In this document: positions 1-5,791 of the stretch, one piece after another
How the letters are laid out: each line of letters begins with the position of its first letter
How positions within the stretch are numbered: position 1 is the stretch's first letter
Source: Dehalococcoidia bacterium
GTDB taxonomy: Bacteria; Chloroflexota; Dehalococcoidia; Dehalococcoidales; RBG-16-60-22
Direction of reading: 5' to 3'
Assembly (NCBI GenBank): GCA_013202615.1
Contig: JABMRL010000245.1
Location: forward strand, 1 to 7,966
DNA: 7,966 nucleotides
Notes under the pieces: generated by a model
Database searches by the model: none
What the model was told of the DNA's origin: nothing
What the model saw: only the letters and a program-made list of their open reading frames with translations
Translations under genes and position numbers: made by a program

Positions 1-46
1 ACCAAGGGCTTATGAGTCCCCTGCTCTGCCACTGAGCTACGCTGCC
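1..46 (-). tRNA. tRNA with CAU anticodon (elongator Met or Ile2), 3' part cut off by window edge
   Basis: Read on the minus strand, the tRNA begins at 46 with acceptor strand GGCAGCG, then TA at positions 8-9, a D arm GCTC/GAGC around AGTGGCA, and an anticodon arm with loop CTCATAA. The anticodon CAT lies at 14-12. The T arm and the 3' acceptor strand lie outside the window. A 5' G and the lack of three consecutive G-C pairs next to the loop argue against initiator fMet, so this is elongator tRNA-Met or the lysidine-modified tRNA-Ile2. The anticodon stem GGGGA/GCCCT has an A·G opposition next to the loop. The Met/Ile2 choice cannot be made without the 3' half. Confidence 0.88.
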
Positions 47-56
47 AACAGAGTAG

Positions 57-86
57 AATATAGCATCAATACGCTTTAATTGTCAA
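57..86 (-). promoter_or_regulatory. sigma-70-type promoter for the tRNA
   Basis: On the minus strand a perfect -35 TTGACA (86-81) is followed by an 18-nt spacer and TATATT (62-57), preceded by TGC, which gives an extended -10. The expected start is near 50, only a few bases upstream of the tRNA 5' end at 46. The -35 hexamer contains the TGA stop of tupC (85-83). The tRNA therefore has its own promoter with no room for a tupC terminator before it. Confidence 0.7.
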
Positions 87-1162
87 TTTCGCTTTATAAC
101 GTGGACGCCGGTCGCCTTGAAGGCTGCGAAAATCTTTTTCCCCTTGGCCAAACCCATCTCCTCAGCCGACCTTCTGGTCACCATTGCCACCAGGGGAAAT
201 CCGCACTGGAGCTCAACCCGCGTCAGCGGCCCCATGTTCACCAGCCAGCTAATCTCCCCTTCAAAGGAGTTCCGGGCACTGCTGGAGACCCGGGAAAGGG
301 ACAAGGTGACGTCTTCGGGCCGGATGCAGGCACATACCTCTGCGCCAGCGGCATAATCGGAAACCGCTTCGATAGACCTCCCCCCACTTTCAATGGTGAC
401 GATGCTTTCTTCACTGGACGCAATCACACCTTCAATGATGTTCTCCACGCCGACAAACTCGGCTACCTCTTTATTGCGCGGCGAGGTAAAAACGTCCTTT
501 GCGCTGCCGGCTTGCAGCAGCTCGCCATCCATCAGCACTCCCACACGGTCGGCAAGGCGCTGTCCCTGCGGTAAATCGTGTGTCGCCATTATGATGGTGG
601 TGGTATATTTCCTGATAATGCTGTTTATCAGTTCCTCGATGCGGGCTGCGGAAAGCGGGTCGAGATTAGCCGTCGGCTCATCCATCAGCAGAACTTCCGG
701 CTCAATGGCGAGCGCCCGGGCGATGGCTACCCGCTGTATCTCTCCACCGGAAAGTTGTCTGGCATTCCGGTTATGATAATCAGACAGGCCCACGACGTCT
801 ATAATCTTATTCACCCTTCCCTGCAGACTGTGTCCCCTGACCCCCCGCCATCTCAGGGCACAGGCAATATTGTCATAGACACTCAGGTTGAAGACCACCG
901 GCTTCTGCAGGACAAACGCCATGCGGCGGCGTATGGCGAGTCGCGCTGCAGGTGACTCCGCGGTATCTGCCCCATCGAAGTATATTTTCCCGGATGCGGG
1001 CTCATCGAGCAGGTCTATCAGGCGCAGCAGCGTCGTCTTGCCGGCGCCGGTAGGCCCTATCAAAGCAAACACCTCTCCCCGTTCGATGCTGAGGCTGATA
1101 TTATTCAGGATACCCTGCTTACCGTATCGCTGGCACAAATTTATCGTCTCGATAAACGCCAT
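83..1162 (-). CDS. tupC: Tungstate ABC transporter ATP-binding protein (TupC-like)
   Basis: This is the cytoplasmic ATPase that powers tungstate (possibly molybdate) import with TupB and TupA. In the 359-residue product I see Walker A GPTGAGKT (36-43), a Q-loop Gln near 86, signature LSGGE (137-141), Walker B VLLMDEP (157-163) and the switch His in ATHD (195). An extra C-terminal region of roughly 120 residues ends in a TOBE-like segment typical of oxyanion importers. I chose ATG at 1162 because AGAGG (1173-1169) lies 6 nt upstream. A GTG at 1168 is also in frame and would overlap the tupB stop as GTGA, adding two residues. Substrate is assigned from the TupA neighbour, not from this protein. 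Confidence 0.9.
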   Translation of the reverse strand: MAFIETINLCQRYGKQGILNNISLSIERGEVFALIGPTGAGKTTLLRLIDLLDEPASGKIYFDGADTAESPAARLAIRRRMAFVLQKPVVFNLSVYDNIACALRWRGVRGHSLQGRVNKIIDVVGLSDYHNRNARQLSGGEIQRVAIARALAIEPEVLLMDEPTANLDPLSAARIEELINSIIRKYTTTIIMATHDLPQGQRLADRVGVLMDGELLQAGSAKDVFTSPRNKEVAEFVGVENIIEGVIASSEESIVTIESGGRSIEAVSDYAAGAEVCACIRPEDVTLSLSRVSSSARNSFEGEISWLVNMGPLTRVELQCGFPLVAMVTRRSAEEMGLAKGKKIFAAFKATGVHVIKRN

Positions 1163-1164
1163 GG

Positions 1165-1851
1165 TCACCTCTGCTGCACTCGATTCAGGATGATATTGAT
1201 GATAAGGGCAATCGAAATCAGGATAATGCCCAGTGCTATTGATAGCTCAAGGTCTCCCTTGGATGTTTCCAGGGAAATGGCGGTAGTGATGACGCGGGTG
1301 AAACCGCGTATATTGCCGCCCACCATTAGAGATATGCCCACCTCGGAGATAGCCCGGCCAAAACCCATGATAACTGCCGCCATAACCGCGAACCTGGCTT
1401 CACGAAGAATCACAATCGCCGCTTGAAAGCCGCTGGCCCCCAGCGACCGCGCGGTATCAATGATGCTCCGGTCCACCCCGCGGAGAGCGGAGATAGTGAG
1501 CCCGAGCAGTATTGGCGTTACCAGCAGCATTTGCCCGATTACTATGGCGGCCGGGGAGAAAAGCAGGCCGAGCCAGCCCAGTGGCCCTGCCCGTGAAATG
1601 AACACGAAGACAAATAGACCGATAGCGACGGTGGGTACGCTGTAGAAAGTCTGTATCAGGCTGATGAGAAATCTTTTACCACGGAACTGGTGGAAATGGA
1701 TGAGACTGGCCAGAGGCACGCAGATTAGCGAGGCGAGGATAGCGGAGGTCACCGAGATTCCCAGCGATCTCCCCGCTATCTCTATCACCTCCGGGTCAAG
1801 CGTGACGATAAGTTCCACGGCCTTTATCAGGCCATTCCATAGTTCAGTCAT
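1165..1851 (-). CDS. tupB: Tungstate ABC transporter permease (TupB-like)
   Basis: This is a 228-residue inner-membrane permease with several hydrophobic spans, roughly residues 29-51, 61-84, 96-120, 152-175 and 203-224. The cytoplasmic EAA-type loop around 130-168 (ARSLGASG, then GFGRAISEVG) docks onto the ATPase. Length and motifs fit the TupB/WtpB permeases, a branch of the molybdate/sulfate permease group. It follows tupA after 34 nt and is contiguous with tupC, whose start region overlaps its TGA stop, so translational coupling is likely. AGGA (1864-1861) is a modest Shine-Dalgarno for the ATG at 1851. Substrate specificity rests on TupA. Confidence 0.9.
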   Translation of the reverse strand: MTELWNGLIKAVELIVTLDPEVIEIAGRSLGISVTSAILASLICVPLASLIHFHQFRGKRFLISLIQTFYSVPTVAIGLFVFVFISRAGPLGWLGLLFSPAAIVIGQMLLVTPILLGLTISALRGVDRSIIDTARSLGASGFQAAIVILREARFAVMAAVIMGFGRAISEVGISLMVGGNIRGFTRVITTAISLETSKGDLELSIALGIILISIALIINIILNRVQQR

Positions 1852-1885
1852 CGGACCTGGTCCTGTTACCTGACACGTCTATTTC

Positions 1886-2800
1886 TTATTTAGTTGGCTC
1901 GGCGCCGGCGCAGGGAATGAAGAGCTGCATGCCGTACTCATCAACGCCATATTTACCGATAAGCTCCTGTATCTCAGGCGAGGTGAGGAAACCTATCAGG
2001 TTACTGGCCATGTCAATTTTGGTCTTGGGGGCGCTTTCCGGGTTAACGGCAATGGCGGAATAGACATTGAGCAGTATATCACCCTTTTCCACAATGGGCA
2101 CGAGTTCCAGTTTGCCCTTGTAAGCCAGATAGGTACCCATGTCAGTCAGGGTATAGCCCTGCTTTTCGCTGGCCATCATCAGCGTTGGCCCCATGCCGGT
2201 CCCCGCCTCGATGTACCAGGTGCCCGCCTGCTGAACCGCCTCATACTCGTAACCGGCTTTCTGCCAGATGCTCTTTTCCTTTGAGTGAGTGCCGGAGTCA
2301 TCACCGCGGGAGACAAAGCTGCTGCTCCCGCTGTCCATCAGCTTCTTGCAGGCCTCTTCCGGGAGCATGCCCTTGATGCCAGCCGGGTCGCCTGACGGGC
2401 CGACAATGAGAAAGTAGTTGTAGGCAAAGGGCACCCGCTCCACCCCATAACCCTCGGCGACAAACGCCTCTTCACGTGCCTTTGAGTGAACGGTGATTAT
2501 ATCCACATCACCTCTCTGGCCATACTCCAGCGCCTTGCCAGTGCCGGCGTACATGACATCCAGCTCCACACCATACTGCTCCTCGAACATCGGCTCCAGA
2601 TACCCCCAGAGACCGGTATCATAGAGACTGGTAGTGGTCGCCACCCTCACTCTCTGCTTGGGCTCCAGCGGCGCTGCCTCGCTGGACTTGGCGCAGCCTA
2701 CGGCTCCCATCGCCAAGCTAGCCAAGATAAGCAGTACCGTAGAAAAAATGATGATTTTAGTTCTAATTTTCCGATTGAAATTCAATTTAGCGCACCTCAT
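1886..2800 (-). CDS. tupA: Tungstate-binding lipoprotein (TupA)
   Basis: This is the extracytoplasmic solute-binding protein that captures tungstate for TupBC. From the ATG at 2800 it has 304 residues: a basic start, a hydrophobic signal segment (about 16-33), and a lipobox AVGC with Cys36 as lipid attachment site. TupA hallmarks are TTTS (55-58) followed by DTGL, GTGKALEYGQRGDVD (86-100), and SRGDDSGTHSKE (164-175). These separate TupA from ModA/WtpA. The start is uncertain. The ATG at 2800 has no Shine-Dalgarno, whereas a TTG at 2785 sits 7 nt after GAGGTG (2798-2793) and would give MNFNRKIRTK with a normal signal peptide. I favour the TTG and list the longest frame. Transcription probably starts near 3051, behind a riboswitch. 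Confidence 0.92.
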   Translation of the reverse strand: MRCAKLNFNRKIRTKIIIFSTVLLILASLAMGAVGCAKSSEAAPLEPKQRVRVATTTSLYDTGLWGYLEPMFEEQYGVELDVMYAGTGKALEYGQRGDVDIITVHSKAREEAFVAEGYGVERVPFAYNYFLIVGPSGDPAGIKGMLPEEACKKLMDSGSSSFVSRGDDSGTHSKEKSIWQKAGYEYEAVQQAGTWYIEAGTGMGPTLMMASEKQGYTLTDMGTYLAYKGKLELVPIVEKGDILLNVYSAIAVNPESAPKTKIDMASNLIGFLTSPEIQELIGKYGVDEYGMQLFIPCAGAEPTK

Positions 2801-2842
2801 CTAATTTTTGAGCTGAAAAGCGTGCGGATTGAGGCGGTGCAC
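2790..2842 (-). promoter_or_regulatory. tupA ribosome-binding site and possible sequestering stem
   Basis: GAGGTG (2798-2793) is the only good Shine-Dalgarno near the tupA start and points to TTG at 2785. The bases GGTGCGC (2796-2790) can pair with GTGCACC (2842-2836) upstream in the same leader, a 7-bp helix with one G·U. This would hide the site. The helix lies downstream of the riboswitch aptamer, where an expression platform is expected. The pairing was found by eye, and switching is inferred. Confidence 0.4.
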
Positions 2843-2932
2843 GGATGATGATAAAACGGCGGCAGGGTGAAAGATAAACTTCTAACTCAAGGCGAGCAAC
2901 GAAGCCACCACATAATTCCAGAAACAAAATAA

Positions 2933-3031
2933 TCTCTCCTTTCCAAATACGGGAGGCACCGCCGTTTCCCGCGATACCCTATCGGCCAGTCTCCCTAGGC
3001 TTGAGCCCTTAGGAGAACAGGCTCGGAGAAA
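2933..3031 (-). promoter_or_regulatory. Moco/Tuco RNA-motif riboswitch aptamer upstream of tupA
   Basis: The minus-strand RNA matches the molybdenum/tungsten-cofactor riboswitch family as I remember it. The closing helix pairs TTTCTCC (3031-3025) with GGAGAGA (2939-2933). Next comes GAGCC (3024-3020) pairing with GGCTC (3007-3003). A short hairpin has CGATA/TATCG (2984-2972) around GGG. A helix CGGGA (2971-2967) pairs with TCCCG (2954-2950), with an AAAC-containing bulge and an inner GGC/GCC pair. The tail TTTGGAAAGGAGAG is typical. It lies about 20 nt after the predicted start and ahead of a tungstate transporter, a known context for this motif. The stretch between the second helix and the CGATA hairpin (3002-2985) can form only a weak 3-bp stem, which could reflect the reduced tungsten variant. 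Confidence 0.82.
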
Positions 3032-3057
3032 GAAAACTTATATTCTTTTCAGCGGTG

Positions 3058-3087
3058 ATTATAGCATAACATCAGGAATAACTGCAA
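3058..3087 (-). promoter_or_regulatory. Extended -10 promoter of the tup operon
   Basis: On the minus strand TATAAT (3063-3058) is perfect and is preceded by TGC (3066-3064), an extended -10. A weak -35, TTGCAG (3087-3082), lies 18 nt upstream. The predicted start is near 3051, about 20 nt before the riboswitch closing helix. This geometry suits a transcript that begins just ahead of its aptamer. Confidence 0.7.
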
Positions 3088-3108
3088 CCACCAATCACAA
3101 GGGTAATC

Positions 3109-3137
3109 TTGACGGTGCCTCGTGCTTCTGTTAAAAT
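3109..3137 (+). promoter_or_regulatory. Sigma-70-type promoter for the acyl-CoA operon
   Basis: TTGACG (3109-3114) and TAAAAT (3132-3137) are separated by 17 nt, each matching consensus at 5 of 6, with TGT just before the -10. The predicted start is near 3144, leaving a leader of about 140 nt before the GTG at 3286. It faces away from the tup promoter, with about 21 bp between the two -35 boxes. Confidence 0.65.
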
Positions 3138-3151
3138 CGGCTCGAAGTAAG

Positions 3152-3186
3152 TTCCCCTTAGGCAAGAACAGCCTCCAGCCAGGGAA
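3152..3186 (+). promoter_or_regulatory. Two-tier hairpin in the leader of the acyl-CoA operon
   Basis: Within the predicted leader, TTCCC (3152-3156) can pair with GGGAA (3182-3186), enclosing AGGC (3160-3163) paired with GCCT (3171-3174). I recognise no riboswitch family here, and no U-run follows that would make it a terminator. The rest of 3187-3271 shows nothing I can name. Folding was judged by eye only. Confidence 0.25.
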
Positions 3187-3285
3187 GCTTTCGCCTGAAA
3201 AGAGATGACGTTTTAATTCAGCCATCACTTCACTATAAGCCGTCGTGCGAATGGCTCCCGGCGAAAAAAGGCAAGGAGATTTAAG

Positions 3286-4059
3286 GTGGCTATTGATTAT
3301 CAGAAAGAAGGCAAAATCGCTATCTTCACCATCAACCGCCCGGACGCGTTGAACTCCATAAATGTGCAGACGGCGAGAGAACTGCACGAGGCGATGGTTG
3401 ATTTCCGTGATGACGACGACCTGTGGGTGGGCATCGTCACCGGTTCCGGGGACCGGGTGTTCTGTTCCGGCGCCGATATCAAAGATATGCTTCCCTTCCT
3501 GAAGGAAAACCTCTCACAGCATCCCTGGGTAATGCCGGCTACTCCCATGCGCGGGCTTGACCTCTGGAAGCCGCTTATTGCCGCCATCAACGGCATGGCA
3601 CTGGGCGGCGGCCTGGAGATTGCGCTGGCCTGCGACCTGCGAATTGCCTCGGAAAAGGCCCGTTTTGGCTCGCCCGAAGTAGCCCTGGGACTGATTCCAG
3701 GCTGGGGAGCTACCCAGAGACTGCCCAGATTGATACCGTCCTGCAAGGCCGCCGAGCTTTTGCTCATGGGGAAACCGATTGACGCCCAGGAGGCATACCG
3801 CATCGGTCTGGTCAACACGGTGGTTCCACCCGAAGCGGTAATGGCCACCGCCCGGGAATGGGCGGAGACGATATGCCAGGCGGGGCCTCTGGCGGTCAGG
3901 GCCGCCAAAGAGGCGATGCTCAGAGGCAGCAGCCTCACACTTGAAGACGGCCTGCGATTGGAAAACGCGCTGGAAGCGTACGTGATGAGCACGGAAGACT
4001 TCGCCGAAGGGACGACCGCTTTCGTGGAAAAAAGAAAGCCCGACTTTAAAGCTAAGTAA
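3286..4059 (+). CDS. Enoyl-CoA hydratase/isomerase family protein (crotonase)
   Basis: This is a probable cytoplasmic enoyl-CoA hydratase that adds water across 2-enoyl-CoA to give (S)-3-hydroxyacyl-CoA, or the reverse. The 257 residues fit the family length. The oxyanion-hole segments are CSGADIKDM (60-68) and NGMALGGG (102-109). Both glutamates used for hydration in crotonase appear conserved as Glu111 (GGLEIAL) and Glu131 (GSPEVALG). The segment IPGWGATQRLPRLI (137-150) is typical. The start is GTG at 3286, with AAGGAG (3273-3278) 7 nt upstream. It is the first gene of a plus-strand set, followed after 20 nt by the dehydrogenase that would act on its product. Chain length and direction cannot be read from sequence, and other crotonase activities remain possible. 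Confidence 0.9.
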   Translation: MAIDYQKEGKIAIFTINRPDALNSINVQTARELHEAMVDFRDDDDLWVGIVTGSGDRVFCSGADIKDMLPFLKENLSQHPWVMPATPMRGLDLWKPLIAAINGMALGGGLEIALACDLRIASEKARFGSPEVALGLIPGWGATQRLPRLIPSCKAAELLLMGKPIDAQEAYRIGLVNTVVPPEAVMATAREWAETICQAGPLAVRAAKEAMLRGSSLTLEDGLRLENALEAYVMSTEDFAEGTTAFVEKRKPDFKAK

Positions 4060-4079
4060 TGCTGCAGGAAGGAAGCGCT

Positions 4080-4931
4080 ATGGAAATCAAGCAAGTTGGT
4101 GTCATTGGCTGCGGTCAGATGGGCGGCGGCATAGCTCAGGTAAGCGCTCAGTCCGGCTATCAGGTGACGGTTACCGAGATAAATGAAGAACTGTTAAACA
4201 AGGGGCTGGCCGCGATAAACGCTTCGCTGACCAAAGCGGTGGAGCGGGAGAAAATCACGTCGCAGGACAAAGAGGCCACCATATCCCGCATCAAGGGCAC
4301 CACCAGTATGAAGGACCTGGGCAGCTGCGACCTTGTTATCGAGGCGGCAATCGAAAACCTGGAGCTGAAAAAGAAGATATTCGCCGAACTGGATAAAATA
4401 TGCCCGGAACACGCCATCCTTGCCACCAACACGTCATGCCTTTCCATTATTGAAATGGCCATGACCACCCAGAGGCCGGATAAAGTGCTCGGGATGCACT
4501 TTTTCAACCCGCCGCCAATAATGAAACTGCTGGAGGTATCCAGAACTATAGCCACCAGTGAAGAGGCTCTGGAAACGGCCCGGAGTTTCGGGCGGTCGCT
4601 GGGCAAGACCATCATCACCGCTCCGGACTCACCCGGCTTTATTGTCAACCGCCTGATGGTGCCCCAGGTGATGAACGCCATCCGCATGCTGGAATCAGGA
4701 GTGGCCACCAGAGAAGATATCGACAACGGCATGATGCTCGGCCTGAACCATCCCATCGGGCCTCTGGCCCTGGCGGACCTGGTCGGGCTGGATACGTTTT
4801 ATTATATCGCCAACGCCATGTATGATGAATTCAAAGACCCCCAGTTTGCGCCCCCAGTCCTGCTGAAAAAGATGGTCACGGCAGGGTGGTTCGGCCGCAA
4901 AACAGGCAAGGGCTTTTACGATTATAAATAA
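4080..4931 (+). CDS. hbd: 3-hydroxyacyl-CoA (3-hydroxybutyryl-CoA) dehydrogenase
   Basis: This cytoplasmic enzyme interconverts (S)-3-hydroxyacyl-CoA and 3-ketoacyl-CoA. The 283 residues match stand-alone Hbd/PaaH proteins. The N-terminal Rossmann fold has GCGQMG (10-15) and an acidic Glu33 after the second strand, favouring NAD(H). Expected active-site residues are Ser119 (TNTS), His140 (GMHFFNP), Glu152 (LLEV) and Asn190 (FIVNR). The C-terminal domain ends with the typical GRKTGKGFYDY. I start at ATG 4080, preceded by AGGAAGGAAG. An in-frame ATG at 4059 overlaps the previous stop as TAATG but has no Shine-Dalgarno and adds seven atypical residues. It lies between the hydratase and the SDR gene, consistent with a shared beta-oxidation or butyrate-type pathway. 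Confidence 0.93.
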   Translation: MEIKQVGVIGCGQMGGGIAQVSAQSGYQVTVTEINEELLNKGLAAINASLTKAVEREKITSQDKEATISRIKGTTSMKDLGSCDLVIEAAIENLELKKKIFAELDKICPEHAILATNTSCLSIIEMAMTTQRPDKVLGMHFFNPPPIMKLLEVSRTIATSEEALETARSFGRSLGKTIITAPDSPGFIVNRLMVPQVMNAIRMLESGVATREDIDNGMMLGLNHPIGPLALADLVGLDTFYYIANAMYDEFKDPQFAPPVLLKKMVTAGWFGRKTGKGFYDYK

Positions 4932-4969
4932 GACCTCGATAAACGGGCCTAGAAAGGTAGAAAAGGGAT

Positions 4970-5728
4970 ATGACCATTGAAGGTAAAGTAGCCCTGGTAA
5001 CCGGCGGCTCCGGTGGACTGGGCAGCGTGCACTGTTTGACCCTGGCCAGAGCCGGTTGCAACGTGGCCGTTGGCGGGTACTCTCACATGGATAAGGCGGA
5101 GGCCGTGGTCAAGAAAATCCAGGAGCTGGGGCGAAAAGCCGTTGCCGTTAAGATGGATGTTTCGGTACTGGAGGATGTACAGCGGGGAGTAGAGCAGATA
5201 GAAGAAACGCTCGGCTCCGTTGAAATCATGGTTAATAACGCTGCCTTTGGCATCGTGCGGGCGGCCACCATTATCAATACGGAGAAAAAAGACTGGGACC
5301 GCGACGTGGCCGTTAATCTGACAGGCGCTTTCAACAACATCAAGTGCTGCATGCCGGGAATGCTCGAGCGCGGCTGGGGCCGTATCATCATTATCTCTTC
5401 CATCACCGGCACCCAGGGGGGAATGGGGCAATGCAGCTATGCCGCCACCAAAGCCGGGCTTATAGGCCTGGCAAAGACGGCGGCACTGGAAGGTGCGCGC
5501 AAGGGAGTCACCTGCAACGCGCTGGTTCTGGGCGTCTTCAACGCCGGCGGCTTCCTCGAGGTTGCTCCTGAATTCAAGGAGCGCATTGTCAAGCGCATGG
5601 CGATGCGCCGCATGGGTGAGCCGCAGGAGGTCAGCAACGTACTCGCCTTTCTGGCTTCGGAAGAGTCCAGCTTCATAACCGGAGAGACAATTGAAGTAAG
5701 CGGCGGCGCCAATCTGTTCACCTTCTGA
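4970..5728 (+). CDS. Short-chain dehydrogenase/reductase, FabG/PhaB-like
   Basis: This is a 252-residue classical SDR, probably acting on 3-oxoacyl or 3-hydroxyacyl thioesters (ACP or CoA). Visible motifs are the cofactor loop TGGSGGLG (11-18), NNAA (89-92), and the tetrad Asn116, Ser144, Tyr157 and Lys161 (YAATK), with the spacing of FabG. The C-terminal ITGETIEVSGG also fits FabG/PhaB. Cofactor preference is unclear because no obvious Arg or Asp follows the second strand. It starts 38 nt after hbd. The upstream AAAAGGG is very close to the ATG and AAGG (4954-4957) is rather far, so initiation may be modest. Being beside Hbd, it may give the operon a reductase of opposite stereochemistry, which is inference. 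The exact substrate is unknown. Confidence 0.88.
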   Translation: MTIEGKVALVTGGSGGLGSVHCLTLARAGCNVAVGGYSHMDKAEAVVKKIQELGRKAVAVKMDVSVLEDVQRGVEQIEETLGSVEIMVNNAAFGIVRAATIINTEKKDWDRDVAVNLTGAFNNIKCCMPGMLERGWGRIIIISSITGTQGGMGQCSYAATKAGLIGLAKTAALEGARKGVTCNALVLGVFNAGGFLEVAPEFKERIVKRMAMRRMGEPQEVSNVLAFLASEESSFITGETIEVSGGANLFTF

Positions 5729-5762
5729 TAAATTGTGGTAAGATAGGTCGGGCGCATTTGTG

Positions 5763-5784
5763 CTCCTGAGAACGCAGGAGAGGG
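5763..5784 (+). promoter_or_regulatory. Hairpin covering the corA ribosome-binding site
   Basis: CTCCTG (5763-5768) is a perfect complement of CAGGAG (5775-5780) with a 6-nt loop. The right arm is the first part of the Shine-Dalgarno AGGAGAGGG (5776-5784) of the gene starting at 5792. The stem would partly block ribosome entry unless opened. A weak extended -10 (TGGTAAGAT, -10 at 5739-5744) lies upstream in the same gap, so a separate corA transcript is possible but not shown. Confidence 0.45.
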
Positions 5785-5791
5785 TTATGTC

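Noticed and set aside
1853..1863. Perfect short inverted repeat GGACC-T-GGTCC just upstream of tupB
   Set aside because: A 1-nt centre cannot form a hairpin loop, and 5-bp arms are expected by chance. An operator is possible but unsupported.
3049..3387. 112-codon minus-strand frame spanning the divergent promoter region
   Set aside because: It would cover both promoters and the hydratase start, has no ribosome site I can see, and shows no recognisable motif.
4059..4079. Upstream ATG of hbd overlapping the hydratase stop (TAATG)
   Set aside because: There is no Shine-Dalgarno before it, the seven added residues are atypical, and the ATG at 4080 has a good site and gives the family length.
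3300..4094. 264-codon minus-strand frame opposite the enoyl-CoA hydratase
   Set aside because: The plus-strand frame has full crotonase motifs with both catalytic glutamates. The antisense product is Ser-rich and unrecognised.
5717..5744. Possible promoter before corA (TTCACC, 16 nt, TAAGAT with TG extension)
   Set aside because: Both boxes match only 4 of 6 and overlap the end of the SDR gene. It is too weak to list as a feature by itself.
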